A stretch of DNA of 39,876 nucleotides, from NCBI GenBank assembly GCA_022842325.1, contig JALHPU010000035.1:1-39876 (forward strand). The letters are read 5' to 3'. Position 1 is the stretch's first letter; each line of letters begins with the position of its first letter. The notes under the pieces are model-generated. The model did not search any database. It saw only the letters and a program-made list of their open reading frames with translations, and was not told where the DNA came from. The position numbers were made by a program, and so were the translations under genes. This DNA is from Sulfuritalea sp. GTDB lineage: Bacteria > Pseudomonadota > Gammaproteobacteria > Burkholderiales > Rhodocyclaceae. This document shows positions 7,225 through 16,900 of this stretch, piece after piece.

Positions 7225-10200
7225 TCACTTAGTCAGTCTTCGGCCCTTTTCCTGATATGTAATGGCATGCTGAATGCCAAGATCAATCTTGAGTTCCTCG
7301 CTTAGCCATTGCATATCCTTTTCTGCCGTCTTGAACATGTATAGCCGATTCAACACCATGATCTGTATGACTCTGCCTGCTATGAAGTCCTTTTCAACCT
7401 CTTCGTGAAGTTGCTTCAGCTTTTGCCTGGGAATTGCTTTAGGGGAATCGAGAAGTATTCCGAGTTCAATGAGCTTGAACGCCGGCGTGCCGTTCCGCCT
7501 GACGAGATCGTGTACATCCTCAAGCAGGCTGTCAGAGCTAGCACTTTGGGCGGCCCTCATCAAGAAACCAAATGTAACTATTTGAACGATACCAGCAACT
7601 ACCTTCCGAGCAATGGATTTGCGCTCCTCTTCATTCTCCACCTTGCCCTTGCGCTGGATGGCTGCTTCGATCTCAGCCACTAAGGCGTCTGGGTATTTCT
7701 CGAAGAAATCGTAGAAATCCCGAATTGCGCGAAGCGGCCCGTTAAAAAGATCCTCAAGCAAATCGCTCTTGCGGGAGCGCTGAATTTTCGCATACTGATT
7801 TTTCAAGACTTGACCGAGAATTTCGGTAGTCTTGAACAGCATGGTCATCTGAGCGATGAGGCTAAGCTCATCTGAGCCTTCCTCACTTTCCACCAAGCCA
7901 TCGTGTCCGTCATCAAGTTCGTCCTCAACCTCATTCCTGCGCGTTCTATGCTCTGCGGGCAGCTCGCCTGAATAGACAAGCTTCGGCGCATTTTCAATGA
8001 GCTTGCTGACCGACCCTGTGTCCCCTTTGAACCGCAGGGGGCTGCGTCCCCTGAACAGGTTGTGCAGTGCCTCGGCGATCGAGTTCAGGACAAACTCATC
8101 ATTTGTATGATGGGCCAGAAACAGAACCGAATTGGCGTGGTCTCGAACATAAAGATGCTTACAACAGTGTCCGATGTACGCACGAATGGTCAGATCCGAG
8201 AGGTTCTCGCTTAAGAACTGCCCTTTCAGGTAATAAAAAATGTACGGATACCTGAATGCATAGTCCTCACCCACCTTGCAAAGAACCCTGGCTCTGACCA
8301 ATACATCGAGCCTTGGCAGGAAATCAACGGTGTGCCACCTTTTTGAGAAATGCCCATTGAAACCCCTGAGTTCAAGCTCCGACAACTCTCGTTTGCCCTG
8401 CTGGTGAAACTCCCATGCCAAGTGAGCGGAGTATTGGAAAACCTCCGTCAACTTCTCTGGCTTTACTCCGGAGTTCTGGAAAGCTTCTGTCAGCAGGTAC
8501 TGATAGTAGTATCCAAGGGCGCTCTCCTTGAAATCGCCACTGCGTCCAGCATCCATGCTCTGCAATAGGGTTAGCAGATAAAGCGGAATTGCCGGGATAA
8601 TGGATTTTTGCATCACGGCATTCATCAGCTTTTCCGCTTGATCTCGTCGCGCAATCAACGTCGCCTCGTCTAGCGTCCCCTCTGCACCCAAGGAGAGCCA
8701 CCGCATGATTAGCTGCCCTCTGAGAACATGACCAAACGGTTGCAGCTTGTAATGCTCCAACGCGATAAGTGCTCGAGACGCGTCGCCATCGAGCATCTCC
8801 CGCATTTCAAACATATCGCCTACCGTTACCACGAGATGTCCAAAGCGCTTGCGGAGAGTACATAGAAGGCCTGCACGAGCGTCCGCAGCCTTCATCGGAC
8901 TGCTATCAAAATCATCAAGCAGGAGGATTTTCTGAGTATACGAGATCTGCTCAAACGCACTCGACCGCCCCTTGCCATACTGCATATCGACGGTGTGTCT
9001 TATGAGTAGATCAATCTCCGTGTCAGAAACCCGCTTGAGGTCCTTCCCTTTGATCAACAAGGGAACAAAACCTCGGTTATGATACTGGCGATAGAGTTGA
9101 TACAAGAGGCTGGTACAACCGGCTTTCTCTTCTCCTTCGATCAGAACTCCATCTGCCGTAACCTCAGGTGCCAACAGTCTCGACGAATTGATGAATATTC
9201 TCCGACGGTCTTCCCCGTTGCCAACTTTCCGGAGGTCCGGATACACGTAGATATCGGAGAGGCCGACGTTTGTTCGGCCCGGGTGTTTGAAGAACGCACC
9301 CGGATCCTCCAAGGTATCCTGGAATTCAGGCGCGATAGCGAACGGATTTGTGCGCTTAGCAGGTAGATCGTGGTAATCGGACCAAGATCCTTCCTCTGAT
9401 GCGATATACCGCGAGCCATCCCAGTTGTATCGTGTGGTCGCAAATTGTCCCAGCGCCAAGTCCAAGACGATCAGGTTGAACGAGGAATCGGTGAGGTCAT
9501 GCTCACCCTGCAAGACACAGCCTTCAACAAAGGCACTGGTATCGGTCTCAGCGTCGGAATTCAGCCCGACGTTTCCGTGATGTTCATGACCCGAAATAAC
9601 AATGTTGGCAAGTTTCCGAACAAAAGTCCGGAACTGTCGATAGACGCTCTGATTGAACCAGTTCAGCGGGTGGTGAATTGCAACAAAGCGAACATCCGCT
9701 TTTTCGGTTGCCTTCCCTGCATACCGTTCAACTGGAAAATATAGCAGTCCTGGTTCTTCCTTGAGCTTCGAAACCCAAGAAATATTCAGGCAGTCAAATC
9801 GTAAAACCTTCCCTTCTACCTCGAAACAGCTGGTCCGCCACAGGCGGTCATCTTCAATATCTTCCTGCCCCTCAAGGGCTTCTCTAAAATCGAAGAATTC
9901 CTGCTGAATTCCGGTACAGACATCGATAATCGATTCATCAACGTCAGGACTTTCCTGTTTTTCCAGACTGTCTACCAGAACCCTGCGGGCAGCAGCATCT
10001 CTGTCAAAGTTACAGTCATGGTTACCTGGAGCAACTACGAAGCTCACGGGACATGAAGACTCTTTCGCTATCGCTTCAAGAATTGTGGTTAGAAAATCCG
10101 ACGCCAGCGCATATTCGGAGGTCTTTCCGGAAAATGCCACGTCACCTGAAACGACAACAAAAACTCTGGAGGCTGCGGGAAGCGATGAAAATACGGTAGC

Positions 10201-10284
10201 CGCAATATCGCCGCCACGCTGAAGTATCGGGTCCTTTTGGGTCTTGATATGAATGTCGCTAAGGTGCAAAACTACGGCCGTCAT
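7225..10284 (-). CDS. calcineurin-like phosphoesterase fused to STAND NTPase, candidate phage-defence protein
   Basis: A 1019-residue protein. Residues 1-240 carry all metallophosphoesterase motifs: DIH (10-12), SGD (46-48), GNHD (87-90), IHHP (203-206) and GHEH (232-235). The phosphoesterase should therefore be active and is the likely effector. A linker with GLSDIYVYPDLRK leads into a STAND-type NTPase: a P-loop at 384-391 reading GEEKAGCT and a Walker B at 453-460 (ILLLDDFD). The rest is long helical sequence, as in STAND sensor regions. STAND proteins with N-terminal effectors commonly sense phage proteins and trigger abortive defence. The P-loop lysine is replaced by Cys (codon TGT, checked). 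The start has a good ribosome site (GGGAG). Base composition looks AT-richer than the neighbours, suggesting separate acquisition. Confidence 0.85.
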   Translation of the reverse strand: MTAVVLHLSDIHIKTQKDPILQRGGDIAATVFSSLPAASRVFVVVSGDVAFSGKTSEYALASDFLTTILEAIAKESSCPVSFVVAPGNHDCNFDRDAAARRVLVDSLEKQESPDVDESIIDVCTGIQQEFFDFREALEGQEDIEDDRLWRTSCFEVEGKVLRFDCLNISWVSKLKEEPGLLYFPVERYAGKATEKADVRFVAIHHPLNWFNQSVYRQFRTFVRKLANIVISGHEHHGNVGLNSDAETDTSAFVEGCVLQGEHDLTDSSFNLIVLDLALGQFATTRYNWDGSRYIASEEGSWSDYHDLPAKRTNPFAIAPEFQDTLEDPGAFFKHPGRTNVGLSDIYVYPDLRKVGNGEDRRRIFINSSRLLAPEVTADGVLIEGEEKAGCTSLLYQLYRQYHNRGFVPLLIKGKDLKRVSDTEIDLLIRHTVDMQYGKGRSSAFEQISYTQKILLLDDFDSSPMKAADARAGLLCTLRKRFGHLVVTVGDMFEMREMLDGDASRALIALEHYKLQPFGHVLRGQLIMRWLSLGAEGTLDEATLIARRDQAEKLMNAVMQKSIIPAIPLYLLTLLQSMDAGRSGDFKESALGYYYQYLLTEAFQNSGVKPEKLTEVFQYSAHLAWEFHQQGKRELSELELRGFNGHFSKRWHTVDFLPRLDVLVRARVLCKVGEDYAFRYPYIFYYLKGQFLSENLSDLTIRAYIGHCCKHLYVRDHANSVLFLAHHTNDEFVLNSIAEALHNLFRGRSPLRFKGDTGSVSKLIENAPKLVYSGELPAEHRTRRNEVEDELDDGHDGLVESEEGSDELSLIAQMTMLFKTTEILGQVLKNQYAKIQRSRKSDLLEDLFNGPLRAIRDFYDFFEKYPDALVAEIEAAIQRKGKVENEEERKSIARKVVAGIVQIVTFGFLMRAAQSASSDSLLEDVHDLVRRNGTPAFKLIELGILLDSPKAIPRQKLKQLHEEVEKDFIAGRVIQIMVLNRLYMFKTAEKDMQWLSEELKIDLGIQHAITYQEKGRRLTK

Positions 10285-10456
10285 TGCTTGGACTCCCTAT
10301 GCCAAATGTGGGTCTGTTCACTTGCTAGGCTGCTTTTCAGATCCTCTTGTTTAGTGTCGGAACGCTTGCGACTTGACAGCGACGGCCAAGTCTTGCTGCC
10401 GCCCATGAGACGGTCAGAATGAACTGCTGTCAGTTGCCCAAGCATTAAGATCTCGC

Positions 10457-11665
10457 TCATATCGCGCCTACAGATGCCGACAAATCAGCCCAGTCGGCAA
10501 ACTCCCTTTCCCATGCCGTCTGGAATTCGACCTGATCAAACAGTCGTGTGAAGCCTCGTTCCGTTGGGAACAACACAAGATTGCGTCCGCCAGGGCGCAC
10601 TGCGCTGGGGTACACGATTCCGTCCAGAGACCGATTGCGGGATACACGGAACACCAGCGCGAGGTATTCGCAGACGACTTGTGACGGCACATAGTCAATG
10701 TGCTCACGGGCGTCCTTCCGAACAGGCTGTGAGATTTCTTCAACGAACCGCTCGAGAAACAAAAGGGACTCACGTTCAGGACGGCGCGCCTCGTCAAAGA
10801 TGGACGGTTCTGCCGGCAAGTGCGTTAAATCCAGAATGCGCAATTCGCGCTGGGTCTCGAACCGAGCAATAGCTGCCGCGCACGGTGGCCCGCTTAGTAC
10901 CTCTGCGAGGGCGGTTTCGTGTTCAAACGCCAGATAGAGGTAGCTGATTCCTACGGGATTCATGCGCCCCGCCCTTGCGAGTTCAGAGGGTGGAGCGCCC
11001 ATTTGTTCAGCGCCAATTGCCCAATCCGCCTCTTCACTTCTTATCCGCGCGCGAAACAGCGACGTTTTTTCTGGTAAGCGGCTGGGCAACTTCAAGCGCT
11101 TAACCAGCCTATCTATGGTAAGCAAGATGTGCCGTGGGTCATGTTCCCATGGGTTGGCCGACTTGGCGGCCGACGCGTGCTGGAAAAAAAACCGGATTTC
11201 ATACTTGATTATGTTCACGAAGCTATCCCACAGGGCACTCAACTCCTCGTTGAGGTGGGAAGACGACCAATGCCCGCCCGCAGCCGGCACCCATTCGGTA
11301 TGCACAAACGCCTGCGCGATTTGCTCGAAGAGCTGATCATGACAGGCAAGAGGCAAGGTCATCAAAACATCCTGGGTACCGGTCGGGGTCGACAACCAGC
11401 CTTGGTCGTAGGGAACACCAGCCTGAGTGGGGTCGTTGAAGTAGTAGAAAACGGCACTGCCGATCGGATGCATCAAAACGGCAACCGGTGCTGCTGAATG
11501 GGCGCGGGTCTGCCTCCCGCAGTAATCGCACTGCCGCTGGCTGGCATGTTGGCGAATGACTTCCTTGAGAAACTCATCCTCCACACAATCGGAGCAAACA
11601 TGACCTTCTGGCTCGTACCAGCCGCGATCCTCCGCCTCCATCATTTCTCGCTTAGCTTGTCCCAT
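10457..11665 (-). CDS. HEPN/RES N-terminal domain plus RES-domain toxin-like protein
   Basis: A 402-residue protein. The N-terminus has a zinc ribbon with cysteines at 24, 27, 46 and 49 (CSDC, CDYC), matching the HEPN/RES N-terminal domain family. The middle (about 80-190) is helical. The C-terminal half is a RES domain: SLFRARI (202-208) with its conserved Arg, AGRMNPVGISYLYLAFEHE (232-250) with the conserved Glu, then a SGPP segment. RES domains such as MbcT degrade NAD+, so this may act by NAD+ depletion on infection. Classical RES toxins pair with an XRE antitoxin; none is adjacent, so the N-terminal region may control it. A ribosome site (AGGAAG) supports the start at 11665. The gap 10285-10456 shows no gene. 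Confidence 0.85.
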   Translation of the reverse strand: MGQAKREMMEAEDRGWYEPEGHVCSDCVEDEFLKEVIRQHASQRQCDYCGRQTRAHSAAPVAVLMHPIGSAVFYYFNDPTQAGVPYDQGWLSTPTGTQDVLMTLPLACHDQLFEQIAQAFVHTEWVPAAGGHWSSSHLNEELSALWDSFVNIIKYEIRFFFQHASAAKSANPWEHDPRHILLTIDRLVKRLKLPSRLPEKTSLFRARIRSEEADWAIGAEQMGAPPSELARAGRMNPVGISYLYLAFEHETALAEVLSGPPCAAAIARFETQRELRILDLTHLPAEPSIFDEARRPERESLLFLERFVEEISQPVRKDAREHIDYVPSQVVCEYLALVFRVSRNRSLDGIVYPSAVRPGGRNLVLFPTERGFTRLFDQVEFQTAWEREFADWADLSASVGAI

Positions 11666-11683
11666 TGCGATCTTCCTGAAAGC

Positions 11684-11959
11684 TCATGCGAAGAAATCTC
11701 CGTGGGAGTCGTCGCTTTTGGATTTGCGGCCGCGCTTGGCTATGGACAGGGCGGCGCGGCGGTGATTCTCGGCAGGAAGGCGTTTGAGGACTTCCTTGCA
11801 GGTAACGGGGCTGATGGTGTAGCGGACGCGGTCGTTTTCAGGGATGGTCCCGGCTTTAAAGAAATCGTGGTCAAGGTTGAGAGCGGCCCAGCCGTAGGGA
11901 TCGGGAAGTACTTTGTCGAGTAGAGCTATTGGCGAAAAGATAAGGTGACTGGCTTTCAT
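11684..11959 (-). pseudogene. fragment duplicating the C-terminal region of the N6-methyltransferase
   Basis: A 91-residue frame. Its residues from YGWAALNL onward match the C-terminal region of the large methyltransferase in this operon: 33 of 49 aligned positions are identical, including PENDRVRYTISP and KEVLKRL, followed by an RGRK tail. The DNA is also clearly similar between about 11720-11890 and 14530-14730. The frame begins in an ATGA overlap with the SMC-like gene stop, so it may still be translated. At this size it can only be a piece of the larger protein. It is probably the remnant of a second methyltransferase allele, left when this operon recombined into the locus. A short functional specificity-like peptide is possible but less likely. 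Confidence 0.7.
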
Positions 11960-13935
11960 AGGTCCCGCCTCAGAAGGCGCGCTTCCGCTGGCGAGCCTCC
12001 CAATTTATCCCTTAGCCATGGCTTATCCGATAACTCATCCGGCGGACGCGTGGTCGTGGTCACGATGTACTGGAACAGCGACTGGCCTTCTCCCTGTTCC
12101 AGATTGCGCACCAGATGGAACAGTCGATGGTAGACGCTGAGGCCAAGGTCAGCCTCACGCGGACTGTCGTGCACCAGGAATGCCGGCAGGCGGGTGCCGC
12201 CTTCGATGCTCATGCACATCACGGCCAGATCGAAGGCGATGACCTTCAACGAGTCTATGGCCGCCGTCGAGCGCTCGCCGCCCAACTCGACGGAGAGTTT
12301 CAGGCCGTTGCCATCGAGGGCTACTTTCCCTGCGGCGTTCTGGCCGACCATCTCGCGAATGATGGCATCGAAGAAATACGATAGCCGACCGAAAACGCCT
12401 GCTTGCGCATCCCGGAAAGAGCCCGTCTGATCGCGCTTTGCCTCCATCTCGCCATCCAGCGTATCGGCGCTGGACTGCACTTGCTCCTGCGTGGCCAGCA
12501 ATTCGTCCAATCGACCAGCATCGTCGATCAGGCGCCGGGTCTTGTACCAAGTGTCAGAACGCTCGTCACGTGCTTTCTCGGCGGCCCGCAAACGCTGGCT
12601 TAGTTCCTCGGCATGTTTGCGGGCGGGGATGAATGCCGCACTGATCCGCTCACGCTCAACCTTGTTTTCCTGCAACCGCTGCGCTTCCGTAGCTATGTCT
12701 TGCTTGCGTTGCGTTTGTCGCTGCGTTGCCTCTTCCAGATTCGGCAGCTTGTGGGATAGCTTGCAGCCCTCGGCCAGCGCTCTATCTATAGGCACATCGC
12801 AAATCGGACACAGCGGAATTACGGACTTGTCGACATCAATCGAGATACTGGGGAGTTCCCCCTTAATGCGGCGAATCAACGCTTCGATTTCCGGTATGCG
12901 TGCCTCAACCGCCGCCAAATTATTCGCCAAGCCATCGACCTCCTGCTGAGCCTCCGTGACCACTGTGCGTAGGGCATCAGGGTCGGCAAGGTCTGCGCTG
13001 CCGGCGCCTACTGTAGCTAGCCGTGCGAGGCTTGCCTTGGCGGCATTGCGCAACGGCTCCACGGCAAGCCGGCCGGGCAGAAGATCGTCCGGGTTCAGGC
13101 CAAGCTCTTCAATCAGGCGCGACCGTAACCGGTCCGCTTCCCATGCACGGCGCGTGGCATCCTGACTGGCATCCTTCTGGCGGGTTTCCAGTTCGCCGAT
13201 CTCGGCGCGCAGTTTGTATTCCTCAGGGACAATGGCACCGATCAATGCCCGTAGCGCGTCCAGAATCTTCGTCGTCGAAAGCCCTCGCGCCGGGGAGCCG
13301 GAATCGGAGTCGGAAGATCGCCAATCCAGAACTTTATCAAAACGACATTCCTGATCCCGCGTCAGCCAGGCAAGCGCAACCTGCCAGGCATGCAGTGGAT
13401 GGTCGCCGGGAATGAGTGCCACCACATCGGCGGAAAGAATGCTTGTTTCCACTGCTTCGAGAAAAGGATCCATGCCGGTCGGGGCGAAATTTCCTGCCAG
13501 CACTTGTTCCAGACCAACGCCCGGAATGGCGAAATGCTGGCGCCCGGTGCCGATCGGCCTGAGCACTGCCCATTCGGTTCCATCGACCACCACCTCCGCG
13601 CCGACCATCCCTTCTGGGAGGGCTTGAGCGATGCCATAACGCTGATCGTCCGGTGCAAATCTGTCCTCGCCCAAGCAATAGCGGAGCAGACGACAAAACA
13701 GAGTTTTTCCGCTACCGTGCCCCAAGGCGTTGTTGCTTTCTGACGCATCGGCCCTGTCCGCAGGATCGGGCGACCAGATGACGTTGAGTCCCGGTCGAAG
13801 CGTAATTTCACGGAGCATCGTGCCCGGCTCGCTCCATATCACGAGCCGCCGAACCCACAGTCGTGGGTCGCTACGCCCCGCCTCTGCCTTGAGGTCTAGA
13901 CCGGAGCGCGCCAGCAGATCAAGCTGCCTTGGCAT
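11956..13935 (-). CDS. SMC/RecN-like ATPase with internal zinc finger, last full gene of the DISARM-like operon
   Basis: A 659-residue protein starting MPRQLDLLAR at 13935. That ATG overlaps the end of the methyltransferase by 17 bp and fits the coupled operon; the longer frame is unlikely. Walker A is GHGSGKT at 72-78. Two coiled-coil arms (about 240-360 and 400-500) flank a Cys/His cluster CPICDVPIDRALAEGC plus a His (C376, C379, C391, H395), placed where Rad50-type proteins have a hook. Walker B is FLVHDSPREAD (587-597), the HDSP form seen in DUF2326-like ATPases rather than the DE pair of SMC. It probably acts as a DNA-loading or sensing ATPase for the helicases and methyltransferase. Its exact role is unknown. 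Confidence 0.82.
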   Translation of the reverse strand: MPRQLDLLARSGLDLKAEAGRSDPRLWVRRLVIWSEPGTMLREITLRPGLNVIWSPDPADRADASESNNALGHGSGKTLFCRLLRYCLGEDRFAPDDQRYGIAQALPEGMVGAEVVVDGTEWAVLRPIGTGRQHFAIPGVGLEQVLAGNFAPTGMDPFLEAVETSILSADVVALIPGDHPLHAWQVALAWLTRDQECRFDKVLDWRSSDSDSGSPARGLSTTKILDALRALIGAIVPEEYKLRAEIGELETRQKDASQDATRRAWEADRLRSRLIEELGLNPDDLLPGRLAVEPLRNAAKASLARLATVGAGSADLADPDALRTVVTEAQQEVDGLANNLAAVEARIPEIEALIRRIKGELPSISIDVDKSVIPLCPICDVPIDRALAEGCKLSHKLPNLEEATQRQTQRKQDIATEAQRLQENKVERERISAAFIPARKHAEELSQRLRAAEKARDERSDTWYKTRRLIDDAGRLDELLATQEQVQSSADTLDGEMEAKRDQTGSFRDAQAGVFGRLSYFFDAIIREMVGQNAAGKVALDGNGLKLSVELGGERSTAAIDSLKVIAFDLAVMCMSIEGGTRLPAFLVHDSPREADLGLSVYHRLFHLVRNLEQGEGQSLFQYIVTTTTRPPDELSDKPWLRDKLGGSPAEARLLRRDL

Positions 13936-16900
13936 TGACCCAGTCCCGAATGGTGTCAGGGAGCTTCTGCACAAGCTCGTTGGTATCGCGCTGGCGCAGC
14001 AGGCTCAATATCATGCCCACGCGCCCATCGGGCCAGCCTTCCGTATAGATGGCATCCAGCCCCTGTCCTGGCTCCCAGGTTTGGGTGACAAGATTTTCGA
14101 CCAACCGGCCGCGCCCCCGCAGTTCCCGAACGGCATTGCCCCAGGCATGGTCAGCCGGAGGTTGCATTTGAGTGACTCCGGTAGCCAAAGACTCAGCATC
14201 GGCACCAATCAGTCGCTGCCAGAGTGCGGCCTCATCGGCAGTTAGCGAAGGCGTGAGCAGCCTGGGCTTCATCGCCAAAAGCGCCGTCAGTCGCATCTCG
14301 CGCACTGGCGCAGGTGCGCCAAACGCCTTCAGCACGGCGGCAAGAACAGCGGCCTCCTCGTTGGCCTGATCCGTTCCCGGCTTCTCCCATGCGCCGTCAG
14401 GCAGGCTGCCGGGATCTTGTTGAACCAGCGGCGTCACTACAACCCCTTGGGACGTTCCCGGGATTTCCATGCTGAACAAATCGACCAGACCATCACCGCC
14501 TTTGGGTTTCCTTCCGCGCTTGGTTTTGGCCGGCACTGCCACTGCCGCAGCGGTAGCTTCAGCGGCGGCGCGCTGGTGGTTGAGGGCCAGAAGGCGTTTG
14601 AGGACTTCCTTGCGGGCGGCGGGGCTGATGGTGTAGCGGACGCGGTCGTTCTCGGGAAGGGTTTCGACTTCGATAAAGTTGTGGCCGAGGTTGAGATCGG
14701 TCCATGCGTAGGCATCACGGATGGCGATGTCGAGTTCGCGATGCAGGCGGCGCAGTTCGAGGATGGCTTGGTAGCCAGCTTCGGCTTCTTCAATAGCTTT
14801 CTTGCTGACCTTGGCAACTTGGGTCGGCGTGAGGTCGCGGGCGTGGAAGAGGTTGTAGATGTCGGTGAGGCCGAGCCAGAGTTGGCGCATGAGGGCGCGG
14901 CGGTGTTCGTGATAGCGCTCGCCAAGGTCGGCCAGCGCCGGGTGGGCGGTTTGCCATAGACCTTCGGGAAAGGGAAAGGTGTCGAAGCAGTTCGACGGTG
15001 AGTAGCGTAAGTCCTGCTTCAATGCACCACTGTATTTGCGCGCCCAGACTTCGTGCAGGGTGGATTGGACGACGGCGTATAGGTCGTAGCGGTCGGTGGC
15101 AAGTACCTTGAGTGCTTCAGTGAACACAACATCCGTTGGTTGCACCTGGGGACCAAAGTGCTTCGTGTGTCGCGAGAAGGCATAGCACCACTGCAATTGG
15201 CGTAGCCGTGCATAAAGTTCTGTGGTTGGGCGCTTGAAAAGCCACCACCTCTTTCTCAGGGCAGGTTCGGCATGCTTATCTCGTTCCGGCTTCACGTGTT
15301 GAACAACCCAATTCATAGCTCCAGCAAATTGCTCCGCACGCGACAAGGGCCAATCGGCAAAATAAACTGTTCGCCGTGGGGGGGCTTGTAAGGGATGATT
15401 GTTTAGCTCATCGCCGTTGATAAGGTACTTAACGACCTCGCCACTTGCCGGATCACTCTCGACTATTTGGGCTGCTTGGCTTGGTGTGATAACGAAACCA
15501 TCCCCGGTCCACTTTGAGCCCTCAAACATCTGGCCATGGTTTTCGCGTAGCGAGATCGGTTCTCCGACGTCAATGCTGTCTTCAAAATATGCGCTGATTT
15601 CATCTACGGCTTTGCCGTCTAAGACACACCGGCCAGCCCATGTGCCCTTATGAAGACTCACCAGCGAAACAACAAGATTCGCCCGCCCCGGCCACTTGAT
15701 ACCGCGCACAGCCATGTTGATCGCGCCGCCCTGATTTAACACCTGTTCCAGCCCATCCTTGCGGATGTCGCCATCCTTGATGGAGTTAGTGGTGATGAAG
15801 GCCGTGAAACCGCCGGGACGCAGCAGGCTGTAAATACGGCGAACGAAATAGGCCACCAAGTCGGACAGGCCCGCAGGGGCGTATTCCCACTTCACATATT
15901 CGCAAAATGGGTGTCCATAGGTGCCGCTCAAGTGAGTGCCGCCAAGATACGGCGGGTTACCAAGAATGCAGTCGAAGCCACCGCGCTCAATGATCTCGGG
16001 AAACTCCAGGAACCAGTGGAAGAAGCGCTTGCGCTCGGCTAGCGCCCATGCTTCGGCGGTGGCCTGGCCTTGCGGGCGGATCTCTCCCTTCCAGTAACAG
16101 CGGAAGGCGGCATCGGTGACGAACTTTTGCAAATTGTCCGCCGCCTTGGGCTGGTAGAACTGGGCGATGGGAATCCCGGCAATTTGGCCCAGCAGCCAGG
16201 CATCGGCGCTTTGGCTAAAGGCGATGTAGCGGGCCTTCTTGGCGTCGATCTGGTCGGGGGTGTGCTCCGGCAGAGTGGCGAGATCACGCCAGCCACGCAG
16301 GATGTCATCGAGCTGTTTCTGCAAGGCAGGAGCGACATCGAAATTGACTTGCTTGTGGGCTAACCGCTCTCTCTTGTTGTTCTTGCGCAGCAGCGCGGCG
16401 GTGTCCTTGTCATCGCCGGGTAGCGTGACGAAGGCCTCATCGGGCACGCCGCGCTCGACCTCCTCGCGCAGGGCGAAACCGACGATGGCGTTGCCACATT
16501 TGATGTGGTGGTCGAGGAAGTTGAGCGGCTCGCCGGGAATGTGGGCCTCCAGCCAGAGGGCGACCTTGCAGAGTTCGACGGCGAGCGGGTTCAAGTCCAC
16601 GCCGTATATGCAGTTGCGGATAACGTCGCGAATGGCGCTGCGGAAAGCCGATGGCGAGGGTTGTTCTTCGCCAGTGCGGACGATAGCGAGTTCAGTGGCA
16701 ATGCGGCGGGCTGCGGCGAGCAGGATGTGGCCGGAACCGCACGAAATATCGGCGACGCGCAGTTCGAGCAGGGTCTTGGCCGGATCAGGGGCTTTGAGCT
16801 TGTCGGCGATCAGGTAGTCGAGCGAATGCTTGATGAGCGGCTGGACGAGGTCGTCCGGGGTGTAGTGGGAGCCGGTGGCGGCGCGCTGGTCGCCTTGGGC

